A stretch of DNA of 64,000 nucleotides from NCBI GenBank assembly GCA_029747585.1, contig JAPEVF010000187.1:1-64000 (forward strand). The letters run 5' to 3'. This document shows, one piece after another, positions 1 to 11,174 of the stretch (its first letter is position 1; every line of letters begins with the position of its first letter). A program made the translations under genes and the position numbers. Below the pieces are notes generated by a model that saw only the letters and a program-made list of their open reading frames with translations, ran no database searches and was not told the origin of the DNA. The stretch comes from Pleurotus djamor (taxonomy: Eukaryota; Basidiomycota; Agaricomycetes; Agaricales; Pleurotaceae).

Positions 1-1556
1 CCCACTCCGTGGATACTGTCAGAGGGTCGAGCCTTAGATACCGAGAATTGAGTTTCAGGAGCGTCACTGGTACTTGGTTGAGACGAACAGATGGGAGAAG
101 GGATGGTCTTTGGGGCAAGAGGAAAGGAAGGCGATTTGCGGTCTAGCCAGAAGACTTCCAGTCGAGCCTCGAGGAGACGACAGCAATCCGCAGAAGTGGA
201 CCCTGCAGAGGTATGCAATCGTCGGACTTTGTGTCCCTCCCTTTCGCGTCGAGTTAAGATGCCCGCCAACTCGGTGGCGATTGCGTCGCTCATGCCCTGA
301 TTGATCAGGATTGTGTCTAACCGAGGGAAAGGGATGGTGCCACTTGTACTTGTTTGAGGTTCCAAGAGGCGCAAGAAGGGTAAAAAACGACCAAAAAGAG
401 CCAATTCCTTGACATTTTGTAGTTGCGGGAGGTATTCATACTGGAAGTCCGTATCCGCGCTTAGTATTAGTCTATCGAGTTGTCGGAGGTCGAGATGATC
501 GCAAAAGTTCTTCATCACGACAGGCTTCAACGAAACGAGGACATCTGGATCCTGTAGCTCAGGAGGGTCATCGGACTGGAAGTACTTTAGGCAGTCCTTA
601 AAGGGCAATGCCTGAGTCCGCGCAGAGAGGCTGGGGTAGTACTTCTGATTGTAGATGTCATGGGAAACATAAAGTTGGTAGATGAGAAGGCGTGCGGGAC
701 TAAGGTCGCAAACATAGGGACATTTCCTGGATAGAGGAGCAAGAGAGGTTGAACTAGATCCATTACAATGGATCATTGGGACAACGGGAGACGGGAAATT
801 AATCACGTCTAAAAGAGCGGCACAGGATTCAGGATTTTGGTCTCGAACCTCCAGCTCACTGAGTCGGGGGAGTTGAGCAGCTGTCGCAGGAACCTCATCC
901 AGGCTTGGAGACAACCCATCGAGTTCTAACCGCTTGAGGTGAGGAAAGCTAGAAAGGGTTGTGACCAGAGCGAGACAGGACGTCTGCCAAGAAGGTCTTC
1001 GCAAGGTGAGATTCGTCACTTGGGGTATGGGAAGTGGGAAGGATGGAAGTCCAAGGCAAACAAGCTCCAAGCGAGTAAGGTGGCGGGAGAGACTAGGGGA
1101 GTGAAAGAGAAAGCAGCTGGTTGGCAGCGTTGTGACGTCAAGCAAGTTTATGGCGTCCAATGAGAGACTTCGAAGGGAGGGAAACCTGTTCTCCAGTAAT
1201 TTTCCTATACTTTGGGAGGCGGCTTTGACGGAAAATGAAAGGTCTAGATGTTCGATCCGATTGGTTTCCGACATCAATGGTTCAATAAGCTGCGCGGCAT
1301 TTTGATATAGGTAGTGTGAAGTTTTCACGGTAAGGTTCGAGTTCTTGGAGCGCTTCAAACAGACGTCCGTCCAAATGCGACGATCCAGATAGATATGGCA
1401 CCAGAGACGAGAGTCAGATATGATCAATTCATACCAGTGTTTACAGACGAGTATAACGCGGTTTAAATTGATGGGTTTCATTGGAACTTCGGAAAGAGCA
1501 TATTGAAAGATTTCGGTTAGAATCTCATTGGGAAGGTCCGCGATTGTTGACGGCAT
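1..1556 (-). CDS. F-box/leucine-rich-like protein, 3' end beyond the window
   Basis: Reading the minus strand from the ATG at 1556-1554 gives an open frame of about 518 codons that reaches base 1 without a stop, so the C-terminus lies outside the window. Residues 7 to about 50 form an F-box: LPNEILTEIF, then VCKHWYELI and SRLWCHIYLD, the usual layout of agaricomycete F-box-like proteins. The rest has irregular leucine-rich spacing (IEHLDLSF, FPSLRSLSLD, LTRLELVCL, FPHLKRLELDGL, LRQLDRLILS), as in F-box/LRR substrate receptors. Known role of the family: an SCF ubiquitin-ligase adaptor that binds Skp1 through the F-box while the repeats choose a target. The target here is unknown. No intron is needed in the visible part. 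The start is the first ATG of the frame and directly precedes the F-box. Confidence in the family is high; completeness cannot be judged. Confidence 0.85.
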   Translation of the reverse strand, partial: MPSTIADLPNEILTEIFQYALSEVPMKPINLNRVILVCKHWYELIISDSRLWCHIYLDRRIWTDVCLKRSKNSNLTVKTSHYLYQNAAQLIEPLMSETNRIEHLDLSFSVKAASQSIGKLLENRFPSLRSLSLDAINLLDVTTLPTSCFLFHSPSLSRHLTRLELVCLGLPSFPLPIPQVTNLTLRRPSWQTSCLALVTTLSSFPHLKRLELDGLSPSLDEVPATAAQLPRLSELEVRDQNPESCAALLDVINFPSPVVPMIHCNGSSSTSLAPLSRKCPYVCDLSPARLLIYQLYVSHDIYNQKYYPSLSARTQALPFKDCLKYFQSDDPPELQDPDVLVSLKPVVMKNFCDHLDLRQLDRLILSADTDFQYEYLPQLQNVKELALFGRFLPFLRLLEPQTSTSGTIPFPRLDTILINQGMSDAIATELAGILTRREREGHKVRRLHTSAGSTSADCCRLLEARLEVFWLDRKSPSFPLAPKTIPSPICSSQPSTSDAPETQFSVSKARPSDSIHGV

Positions 1557-2160
1557 GGTTGATTTGGCGACCCCAGTATGTTAGCTTGGGGGAGAATGGA
1601 GAGGGTGGTGAGAAGATGTGAGAGATACGCAACGCCGAGCCATCGAACTTATATCTCGACGTGAAAGGCCAGCGTGAAAGGGCGCATACCGTGCCATGTC
1701 CATCGGCGGACAAAGATTTGAAACAAAGGATCGACCTTTGATTGTCAAGCTGTGTCCGTGATAGAAGGGATTGCTTCCGCCGGGAGTGGCGCTTTCTGAG
1801 TTGTGAGCCATGGGCTCATGAACAAAGGCGTGTGCCCGCGTGCAGTTGTCGCGCCAGGGACGCTGCTGGCTTTGGGGTTTGAGAGTCAGGTTGTACGAAA
1901 TTCTCTATTGAATGAGAGGCGTACGCTCAATAGAACACCTTCAAGGGTGGAGGAATGGTGAATAGAATACTATCAAGGTATGTTCCTTGTAACATCGCCG
2001 ACAACACGGTGTATGGGACCATATGGAAACCTATTGGGAAGTGGATTCCCCCCTCCGATCCTTAACCTCTCAGAAAGCGTCACGGAATTTTGAGGTGACC
2101 TCGCCAGCCTGCGCAATGGCCATCACAGTCAATGGTCATAGGCCTTGACCCTGCTCCACG
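1557..2160. other. Intergenic, upstream of the F-box gene
   Basis: About 600 bases between the start of the minus-strand F-box gene and the stop codon of the next minus-strand gene. The short open frames here have no recognisable protein. It should contain the F-box gene promoter, but I see no convincing TATA box. Confidence 0.6.
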
Positions 2161-3023
2161 TTAGATCAGTCCTCCCGCAGACAATTGAACAAAGAGAACA
2201 AAACGAACCAACAGGCCCTTGAAGGCCTCAAAGCACCGCAAAACAATGCGACGGTTCTCTACAGCGGACATTCCCATTGTCGCGTAAGATTGGGGACTCG
2301 GAACGGAAGGAATGAACCGGAGAACAATTGTCTCCTCGATTGGGTATTGCAGCGAGCTCAGATTATTGAGGAGGTGTTTTGTGACGGTGGTGAGGTAGAA
2401 AATAGGCGACGTCCCGGCCAGAGTGATGCCAGGTATGACCTGTCGTTCAAGGGGCGGCTTAGTGGCATTATATCTGCGTTGAAGGGCGTTCCAGTGAAAT
2501 GCGGCAACAGACTTGGCGATGAGTTGCGCCTCGGGGTCGTCTGGGGAGTCAACTCGCTAAGATGGACGGGTCAGCGACCTCATAATAGACTACAGGACGT
2601 GAGGTTGTGGCTTACCCCATTTTCTTGGACGACAAGATAACAGTAGGTGTCATCGACGATTGTAAGGTCAGCCGTCGCATCGACCTTCTCCTTGCCCATC
2701 ACGAAACCCATTTCCTTCCTACGACGGATCATACAGTCTTCCCCTTCGTAGCACAGAAAACGGAGGAGAACCACGGCGAAGTCATCTACTGCAGATTTTT
2801 CTCCTTGCATAGCTGCTTTTAGGTATCGAAAAAAGCGACGATGCTCTGCGTTGTTGTCCGCGGAAGGTTCAGCGAGAATGGCAGCCGGAACAGACGATTG
2901 GGGTAGATCTAACCGCCCGAAGAAAGTTTCTGCGTCGACATCCTTAACTTTGATACGGAAAGCCGCAAGATCGTGTTGGGTCCATTGGTTTCCTGACTTT
3001 GGAGCACGGATGAGGTCGGCCAT
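2161..3023 (-). CDS. Agaricomycete orphan-family protein, two exons, 267 aa
   Basis: Exon 1 is 3023-2616 and exon 2 is 2556-2161, split by a 59-nt intron (2615-2557) with donor GTAAGC, a GCTGAC branch site and acceptor CTTAG. Splicing joins EENG-type residues to a frame that reads on through DDPEAQLIAKSVAAF, PLERQVIPGITLAGTSPIFY and LTTVTKHLLNNL to a TAA at 2161. The N-terminus begins MADLIRAPKSGNQW. I recognise this pattern from uncharacterised single-domain proteins that are multicopy in mushroom genomes, and the length is normal for them. No catalytic motif, signal peptide or membrane segment is visible, so no function is assigned. Without the intron the frame would stop 11 codons after the donor, and the downstream conserved half supports the splice. 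Confidence 0.7.
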
Positions 3024-3350
3024 TCTCGCTCGTTCAGCTTTTTACGGCTGCGTGTGACGTGTCCACCTCACCAGCTGGAGTTCATGTACATGGAAAGACA
3101 ACCTCCACGAAACCCGAGCGAATATGGTCTGAAATGTTGAAAGAAAGAGTCAGGTCCGGCGCTTGGAGGCGTTCTGACTAGGAAAGTCTCGAAGCGCCCA
3201 GCTGACCCTTGTTTTTCGTCGTGCTGTCCCCAACGTGCATGAAGCCAAAATCGAGCTCATGGTACGCCTATGCGATGAATCCGTAAAGCCAACCATGAAC
3301 AATTCATTTTTAGCCAATTTTCACCGACACAGTTGCTCAGAAATCCATCG
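3024..3350. other. Short divergent intergenic region
   Basis: 327 bases between the start of the minus-strand orphan gene and the broken plus-strand F-box copy. No clear promoter element or gene is visible. Confidence 0.5.
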
Positions 3351-4191
3351 ATGAAAAATCGTCCACCACGAGAGCTTGATTCGCGCTCTGAAAGAGGAGA
3401 GGAACCGGTTTTGCGCTGTAAATCTCCTCCCAGACGATGTCTTCTCCCTTATCTTTGTCACCTGCAAAGTTGAAATGGAAAGCAAAAGTCCTTGGATACG
3501 GCTTCTCAGTGTCTGTCGAAAGTGGCGCCAGATCCTCTTGGATATACCCTCGTTCTGGTCGACTATCTCCTTGAATGATTCCTCGTTTATCGATGTACTG
3601 GTTGAGCGTTCGGGTAATTCACCTTTATCTCTTGACTTCCCACTGTCTCGGCCGTGTCGGGGTGTTGATTTTGAAGCTGTATCTAACAAACTGTTGGATC
3701 AAAGCAAACGAACTCGAGAGATGTCCATCAGCTTATCGCGACACGCCGACTCGCACGGACGTCTCTCGCACATTATCCAAGAATCAGGGTCTCGGGAATT
3801 TCCAGTCCTCCGCACACTGAAGGTGGAATCGGCCTCACAAGCTCAGCGCCAGCACTCGTTTACCCTTCACAAACCAATCTGGTTTCCCGGTCTCAATTCC
3901 CTTCATAATTTGCAGCTCCTGTACATTTTGCTCCCGTTCGATGACATACCCCATTTCCCATCTCTGACATCCCTCCTCATTTACTATGATGCCAACACAT
4001 CCGATGGGCTGACATGCTCCAAAGTCGCCGAGTTCCTCCGCCGCACGCCAAACATCCAAAGCATCAACGTTGGAGACATAGATTCTGGTCGGCTGACGTT
4101 CACTGGGCCGCAGATTATGGCCCCGAAACTACAACAATTTGTCGCTCATTTTGCGTTTGTTCTTTTCATTCTTAGCTTCTTCGTAGTCTAG
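3351..4191 (+). pseudogene. Broken F-box protein copy
   Basis: The frame from 3376 to 4191 encodes an F-box (LLPDDVFSLIF, then LLSVCRKWRQILLDIPSFWSTISL) followed by leucine-rich text (FPSLTSLLIYY, CSKVAEFLRRTPNIQSINV). It has no in-frame ATG before the F-box: the frame opens after a TGA and the first codon is TTG. An ATG at 3351 lies in another frame and runs into F-box-like leader residues (RPPRELDSR), which suggests a small frameshift between 3351 and about 3390. The frame ends about 270 codons in, far shorter than intact relatives, after a hydrophobic run not typical of the family. A missed upstream exon is the main alternative to a pseudogene. Confidence 0.55.
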
Positions 4192-4933
4192 AAAGTGAGA
4201 CAACCGCTTGGAAATATCTGGATTTAGTCAATTCAAGGTGTGTGTTCCTTCCTCTTGGTCAAGTTAAAGTTGCTCATCGCGCNATGACCCCAGGTAGCCT
4301 CGCCCTCGGCCGAACACACTGCAAGCTCTGCTTTTGCTCCCGTCAATTAAGCTCATCAACGTTCCTGGACCTATGGCATGTGCTCATACGTTCGACGTGG
4401 AGTAGGCTCTCATCGTACGCACCTGAGGCCAGGTAGTAATATATGGAAAGCTAGCAATCAAACGTTGCGTGGTGCTGCTTAGAGCTTCTTATCATGTGAA
4501 GGGCGCTGTGTGACGTTGATTTGGCTCAGATGGCCAGCTCAAGGTAATTGTTCGACTAATGGATTCAATGTACTCTAAGCTAACATGGCGGCCCACAGCG
4601 TTCTCTTTGGTTTTGAGTGCTCAAATGAATTAAGTGCGTTATCGGCTTTCCTCGTTGTGGACGGCCTTCTTATCCTTTCATGCAAAGAAGAAGTCCGCAC
4701 CATACAGGTGGTTCTACTTTGTCTAGGGTTCATGATCGTGTAGAGTTCGTGTGGTATCAGTCTCGGGATGGAATGCTCCGGTACGTGCTCAGCTGTCTCG
4801 TCTATTCATGGCTTATTGATTTGGTCTTTGCAGTGGGTATAAAGACCGGACGCTCAATGCCTACCAACACCAACCCCACCGACATCCAAGAGACAGAATG
4901 CGCGGAAACCAACGTCACGGCAAACAACGTGAA
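4192..4933. other. Intergenic region with one ambiguous base
   Basis: No protein is recognised between the broken F-box copy and the next gene. There is an N at 4283. An intron-like segment (GTACGT near 4781 to TTTGCAG ending 4833) sits just upstream of a TATA box, but no flanking coding exons can be supported. Confidence 0.5.
4838..4843 (+). promoter_or_regulatory. TATA box of the downstream low-complexity gene
   Basis: TATAAA lies 96 bases before the ATG at 4934 and is followed by a C/A-rich leader, as in many fungal 5' untranslated regions. Confidence 0.45.
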
Positions 4934-5944
4934 ATGCCCAACAACCATGGTAAGTCCCTCTCCACCCCCTTCAACCTGATGCCTGCGCTAATTACATCCT
5001 TATGAAGGTCTATCTCTCCTTACTCTGCTGTCGATGACTCCGGAGCAGGCTTTGGCCATGGCAGATATCTTCATCGCCGCCGCAAACGGTGCGGTGATCA
5101 TGATGCCATCAGCCCCACCCGATGCCCAACCCTCCGCGTCAGGTGCCTATGCTCGTGGGGATCATTCTCCCGTCTCCGATGCTATCAGTATTCCCGATTC
5201 GGACAGCGACGACGTCACGCCAGCGGAGAGAGCTGCTTTGGACTTCTTGTCGGCGACAGCGTTCTTATCATCCGACGAGGAGGATGGCACCCATTATCAT
5301 GAGGTGTCCGGCTCCAGCTCCCGCCGCAACAATGACCCGGCGGCGTCATCTTCATCTTCGGCCTTGGTTGTGTCTCCCCCTCCGTCTTACCACAGCATGA
5401 GTACAGCTGGATCCGTCGCTGCGACTACCGCCTCTCTATCAGCACTCGCGATTGCACCACAACCTGCCTTACCACCACCACCACCACCACCACCACCACC
5501 ACCACCAGCAGCGGCAGCTGTAGCGATCCCCGCTGCCGCTGTTCCCGTGCCAGCTGCCCCTGCTCCGGGGGTACCTGCTGCCTTGCTTGCTGCGGCTGCG
5601 TTACTGGGTCCCCCGCCACCACCAGCAGCACCAGCAGCCGCACCTGCGCCGTTCATCGTCCCTGTTGGATTTCAATTCCACACTCCTGCGGCACACGAGC
5701 CTGGTCCCTATTACGTGGTCATTCGAGGCCGCAACATCGGCGTCTTCTCTGGTTGGTGAGTACCATTTCTCCCTTTCTCGGTCTTTGGTCTCTGTTTGCT
5801 CACTTTTCTCACCGCAGGAACATGACGGCCCCGCTCGTCCTCCACGTCTCCGGCGCGTATCAGCATAAGGTCAGCTCGGTTGGGCAGGGCGTCAATGAGT
5901 TGTTGGCAGCTATTCAGGTTGGGGACGCGGTCATCATCCCGTGA
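4934..5944 (+). CDS. Low-complexity protein with C-terminal RNase H1-N/viroplasmin-like domain
   Basis: The best model joins 4934-4949, 5008-5755 and 5818-5944 (296 aa). Both introns have canonical ends (GTAAGT...GAAG and GTGAGT...CGCAG), and the second is needed to join the two halves of the C-terminal domain. Residues 1-150 are acidic and serine-rich. A run of about 15 prolines (near 5464-5508) and alanine/proline-rich sequence follow. Residues of about 240-296 match the pattern of the RNase H1 N-terminal hybrid-binding domain shared with viroplasmin: PYYVVIRGRNIGVFSGW, then VSGAYQHKVSSV. In that family the domain binds RNA-DNA hybrids or double-stranded RNA. No RNase H catalytic domain follows, so a nucleic-acid-binding role is inference. 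If the tiny first exon is wrong, translation starts at the ATG at 5034. Confidence 0.6.
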
Positions 5945-6936
5945 ACTTCCGTGATTGTATGTGCTGATATGTTTGTGGACTTCTATTCGGACTTCTCTCT
6001 CTTAATCTACTTGTTTTGATTGACTTGGACACACGTATATATCATCCAGATTGTGTTGTGCTCTGCCCCCAGGGGCTCTACCCCTATGCCCTCTATTTCT
6101 ACTTTTTGTTGTTCGTGTCACTCGCTGTCACGCTGGGTTGTATTATCTATGTCACCCTACCCTTGTTCAGCACCGTGTGAAGTGGAAAAAAAGGTATTCC
6201 GTGAGAACTTTCCGGAAAACACCGCAAATGACCGTTTTCAGCACCGTGTGAAGTGTATTCTGTGAGAACTTTCTGGAAAATGCCGCAAACGCGGTTTCAA
6301 CAAAGCTGTCGCCAAAATAGGAAGGTTGCCGAGGCGGCAATGCGCTTTTTCGCTCTCCGCATCGGTTTCTCCTGCCCGCCTCATGGCTTTGACCAAATCT
6401 GCGGATAATTCTGACGGCGGCGCCTAATGGACTTAGAAGAATCTGAGACGCATGTCAACAATTCCGTTGGGAAAATCTGATGGTATACCTCTAATTTTAC
6501 AGCATGGGCTGAACGCGTTCGAGGACATTACCAACGAGAGATTTCGGAGACATTTTCGTAGACATCTTGCGCGTCGTTTGTTCCGTTTTACTAAATATGG
6601 AAACGTGAAACGAAACACAAAGTCTGACCTCCCGTTATGGAAACTCAGACAATCACCTGACCGAAGCAGAAATTTTGGACGACCCAGTCTCCCGTTATAG
6701 AAGGCAGGCGGTCAGCTGATCAACAGCAAAAGACCAGGTTCCCCCCAAATCCCGTGGGACCGCTCGATTTTCCATATATGGCATGCAGCCGCTCTCGGCA
6801 CTGTCTTTGAATCCCCGAAGCCTGTATTTCCAGCCCAGCCGGCCATTCCCAGTCAACGAGCGCTTATTTCGGATGGATACAACCATCTCCTTTGCCTCGC
6901 ATCGGAATGGATATATCCATTCTGTATTGTCTATTA
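5945..6936. other. Intergenic region with short direct repeats
   Basis: About 1 kb without a supported gene. It contains the diverged direct repeat at 6166-6295 and two copies of CTCCCGTTAT near 6630 and 6690. The right end is the 3' flank of minus-strand HET gene A. Confidence 0.55.
6166..6295 (+). repeat. Diverged tandem direct repeat, two copies
   Basis: TTCAGCACCGTGTGAAGTG at 6166 recurs at 6237. The downstream sequence (GTGAGAACTTTC, GGAAAA, CCGCAAA) is shared in the same order, with about ten bases missing from the second copy. It looks like a local duplication or the remnant of a repeat; no terminal features identify a transposon. Confidence 0.6.
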
Positions 6937-8766
6937 TTACAGCTTAGGCTGACACGGTAACCTCTCCCAAATAACCTTATTCGCCAGTCTCGAACGCGAA
7001 TACCCCCTCCTAGACACTCTATTCCCTCGTTCCAAAACAACAGCCTGCGAAACCTCCCCGACCCATCCGTATATCGCGATCACCGCGTCACGGTTCCATA
7101 TCTCCAAGTCCGTCACGGTGTGTTTCAGTTCGATCGTGGTGTCTGATTCTCTGCTGAGGAGACTATATGAGATTTTGGAGCGGCCATAAAGGTCGTTGGT
7201 GTTGAGCATAGGCTGTGAACGGCGCGTGAGCTTGATAGGTGGGGACGCAAGGTCGAAGATGTACATCATAACACGGATACCGTTGTTATTGAATGTGAAG
7301 GATTCATCAACGGGGGAGGATAAGTCGAAAATATCAAAATGAATCGGTTCATGCGCATATGCCCGTATATCAATACTCGTGGTGGGTACCTCATCCAACT
7401 GGTGGGGACTCGCCACCAACAGTGAGTTCCAACGACTTCGCGTGCCGGTCCATCGGAACAACGAACGCGAGGTGGTTTCGTGGAGACAAGTGATTTGGAG
7501 GCGGTAGAAAGCGCGTTCAGCACCTTCCCCGTAGATGATGGGGATGTGGATGTCGAGGAGGGAGAGGAGGGAGTATGCAATGTCTTCGGGGCGTGTTGTT
7601 GTGCGGTGTCGGAGGAATTGGGAGAGGAGGGGGGCTTGGTCGGGGTTTGGGGTGATTGGTGAGGAGAGGATGAGGTTGGGGGCCACTGTGGTGAGTGTTT
7701 GGGAGGGGGTGTGGGTTTGTGAGAGGCGTGTGTGGTAGATGGCTAGGGAAACGTACCCATTGCGGAGCGAGAAGCTTTCTCGATCTCGGGATTGCAGGTC
7801 CCAGTAATACCTGGATATATCAAATGTCGTCACGGAAATCCTTAATTCAGTAGAAGGCAAAAGGATGTCTTGTACTCACGATCGATGTCATACGGCGAAT
7901 CATTCCCAACGATCCGCGTCCACTGGGCAGTAAAGAACTGCATCTTCATCGGAGCAAGCAGCTCTTGTAGCGTCCACCCACGCCTGTACCACTCATCGTC
8001 TGCCAAATCCTCGATTTTGCTGGAACCACGGAGATACACGACACAAACATGAGCGTTCCGATACCACGTGAACATCGACCGAATGGATTCATCCACCTCG
8101 GGACCATTGGATTTATCAATGCACCCCGTATCAAACCAAACAAACCGACAGCCTTCCTCTCTCGCGGCTTTGAAGAACCCTTTGAGTTTCTCCACCGACT
8201 TCTTCTTCCCTTTTACCACAAAGGTTCCGGATTCCTCCACATGCATCATATCAGAAAAAAGGATCTCATCGTCACCCCACCGGTGTGACAAAATCGCATA
8301 TTTCCCTAATTCCCGGATATGTCGTTCGATGTTTGAGTAGTTGGAAAACGGCTCCCTTTGGGTGAGGCCGAGTGTTGGTAGACGATCGATGATCTGGGTG
8401 GCTATTGCGGAACGGGAGATAAGCTTGAGTTCGTGCGTGTCGAATAGCCGGATTGGACATTGGTGGGTGAATTCGGTGATGCGTTGTTGGGCTTGTTCGT
8501 ATTGCCTGTATGTCGTGGAGAAGTCAGCGACGGAGTATATGTCAGAGGGAGAGGTAGACGCACTCCTAATGATGGTGTTGGCGGGAAGGTTTGTTCATTG
8601 AGCGATCCAGAATGAACGGTTGGTGGCTTGACTACTTACCTTTGTGAGTTTCATAGATGCTGGTGTGCTAGGATTGCGAGAGCGTTTGCACACTACCACA
8701 GCTGATCAGGACCGTGCTTTGGTGGAAGGTGAGTAGCTCACGATCATTTTTGAACTTGCGATGCAT
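6937..8766 (-). CDS. HET-domain protein A, six exons, about 502 aa
   Basis: Proposed exons: 8766-8742, 8692-8640, 8565-8564 (2 nt), 8505-7880, 7810-7757 and 7685-6937. Every junction is GT...AG and the whole frame is open. The HET (heterokaryon incompatibility) domain spans residues of about 98-220: YAILSHRWGDDE, CRFVWFDTGCIDK, SIRSMFTWYRNAHVC, DDEWYRRGWTLQELLAP. The family mediates programmed cell death or growth arrest after fusion of unlike hyphae in ascomycetes; the role in mushrooms is inferred. Downstream comes TTTRPEDIAYSLLSLL and IHIPIIYGEGAERAF, the usual segment after the HET core. No NACHT, WD40 or other partner domain is present. The paralogue is HET gene B (24795-26702). The short exon 7810-7757 is the least certain part; the 2-nt exon is needed to keep QYEQAQQRITEF in frame. 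Confidence 0.8.
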
Positions 8767-9139
8767 GTTGAGATGGTGCGATGAAAGTGGAGCAATGAGA
8801 GAGTGGGGTCTGACGACATTTTAGCCTTGTTACACCTGAGGCACTCAAACGGGCTAGTCGGCCAAGAAACACGCTGAACGGGTAGGAAGGACCGTCAAGG
8901 GACGGACAAACAGTGTCCCGAACTGGTTACAACTTACCCGTTCAGGAGATGACAGGAGCGACTTTGCCTACTCGAAGTACGAAAGCATGTTTATCCCATT
9001 TTTCGTCTTGGGGAGAGCCTATCTATATGATCACATACTGACGAGATTTCCACAGAAGCTCGCCGTCCGGACGATTGGGGGTGAGCTCTGTCGCATTCCC
9101 AAATCCTCTTCTCGCTCCTGACTGTCTCCTCCTGAGTGT

Positions 9140-9180
9140 CTCGGAGACCAACGGCTCCCCAAACAAGCACGACCAAGCAC
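9140..9180 (+). repeat. Conserved dispersed block, copy 1
   Basis: CTCGGAG followed by a spacer, then CCCCAAACAAGCACGACC. Five other copies are at 14580, 31202, 39610, 55983 and 58541. CTCCT-rich sequence precedes it here as in the copies at 55983 and 58541. Confidence 0.55.
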
Positions 9181-11143
9181 GCATCTTTCCCTTCCTTCCT
9201 CCAAACCACCGCCATCGGCGCCAAACCACAACGACCATTTGAGCACTCTCCTCGTCACCAGCGGTAGATCTAGTTATATCATTCTAACCAACTTAGACCA
9301 CTCTATAACGCTGGCTCGGTTTTCTTCGTCTTCGCGCACGACTGCTAGACTGCTAGACTCCAAGTATATGCCTTTCTCTCCTCATCGACGGATGAGTGGG
9401 TGAGTGCCATTTGTGCGCGCATATACTCGGAACTGAAGTACTGACTGCTTTTCTAGTTTACGACGCGGACTCTTTCCTAGGTTGGATGTTAGAAGGGGTA
9501 ATACACTGAGGGTTTTTGGGAGCAGAGGCGACGCGTCATCGTGTGTGTTATGACGGTTTGGTACGTTCACCACCCGTGTATCCATGAGTGCTATTATACT
9601 GAGCTTGTATGCATGGTGACCTTCAGCTCACAACGTCCTGGGTGACGCAGGAGTCGCACCATCCCTTCGCGCGAATTTCGAGTGCTCAAACTGCCGTGTC
9701 AACCTCTCTAGGGCCTTTTTCCGAGTACTGGGCGTCATTCTTACCCGCTCACATCGTGTTCACGACGACGACACGCCTGAAGGCTTGGTGCCTTGCAGTT
9801 CAATGGACACATCCGAACGGAAAGGCTCTGGCGAGGCGGAGGAATCTGGGTCTGGTCATGAAGATGGTCGGAGAAGTAGAGGGTCGAACAAGCCACACCT
9901 TGCCGGAGGCGTCCCGGAACACGTTCATCAGCCTCAAGCGACTTGGGATACAATCACGCCTAATCCCCTCCGTCTTCCCCTCCCCTAGTTTTTGAGCTTT
10001 GCATCCAATACCAACCATCCCAGCGTACCTATCCCAGCCCGCTCCATCGACGTCCCACCAAGACAAAGCCGTACTTCAAGATACCCATCACGGACCGCGT
10101 ACTTCCTCCCTCAGAGTCTTCACCCCATCCATTCGACGCGTCACCCGTTCACGCTGGCAGCTTCAGCTTCGCCGACGTCATGGCTACGCTCCAAACTCGC
10201 CAATCCCGCACGCAAGTCTACTCGTCTTTCCTCCCTGAGAAGGCGTTCCTGGAGGAGTAAAACGCGGCTTGGAACTTACCTGGTTGTTTCCAATCATCCG
10301 TCCTCCTACCTCTACGTCAAGATCTTTCCTCTCCCTTCTCTTCTCAACTCTGCATCAGCCTCTTCCGATCTCCGAGCTCGTATCCGTAATCACCTAATGC
10401 CAACCCATCATTACCCCGATGACGATAGGCTCCCATGTTGAACACGAAGAAATCGAAGATGGGCTGGAGGCATCAGCGGCTCATAGCCCAGCTTGCGATT
10501 GATTGGTCGATGAACTGCAGGATTGGTTTTTTGGTGGGAAGGAAGGATAATGCGAAGGAGAGGAAGGGGATGCTGGATGAAGGGGCTTCGGTATTGATGA
10601 AGAAACGGAGTTTTGCTGGGCTCGATGAAGGAGAACGGGTCTTGGGGCTCTTGTGGTATCAAGCGATGGGTCCCTTCCCCCCGCATCATCTTCCAGCTGG
10701 TCTTCAAGCTTCATGACCAGCTCGAACAGAAATCCCCGCCACCACGACGCCCAGGTCGTCGCCCGCAGACTACGTTGATACGGCACCCGTTTTACCAATT
10801 TTCCAAGGGACGACCGCAAGCTTCTTCCCTCATCGACATCCCTCATCGTTTTACGGATCCGACGTGTCTCCGTCGTCAGGCTCAGACCTTTTGCTCGCCG
10901 CCCAGGTTCTACTTCGAATACGCGCCGGCGTATAGCTTGGGTTCGGTCAGCAACTACTTCCCCATGACACTTCTCGTCTGACGACCGTCATCTCCACAAC
11001 TTTGGGAGGCTGCGGTCTCGGGGTCTCGTCGCTCAAAGCTTGAATGTGGAACCTCGAACCTTGGTCACCCGGTCCTTGACTCTTGGCTCGTGGTGGGAAG
11101 ATATGGTGGGAAATGGAAACTGGAAACTGGAGGTCGAAGAGGT

Positions 11144-11174
11144 GGTGGATGTGGAGGTGGATGTGGAGGTGGAT
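11144..11174 (+). repeat. 12-bp minisatellite, 2.6 units
   Basis: The unit GGTGGATGTGGA is repeated perfectly twice plus a partial third. Confidence 0.85.

Noticed and set aside
5387..5656. Antisense frames rich in glycine, alanine or valine
   Set aside because: They are reverse readings of the CCA/GCA-rich low-complexity coding region and have no independent support.
7757..7860. Alternative HET gene A exon starting at a CTG/ATG near 7860
   Set aside because: Reading straight through 7860-7686 keeps a frame open, but canonical introns 7879-7811 and 7756-7686 keep phase throughout and fit the neighbouring splice pattern better.
9609..9995. 128-codon plus-strand open frame
   Set aside because: It has no known motif, lies in the decayed repeat region and overlaps frames of similar length on the other strand.
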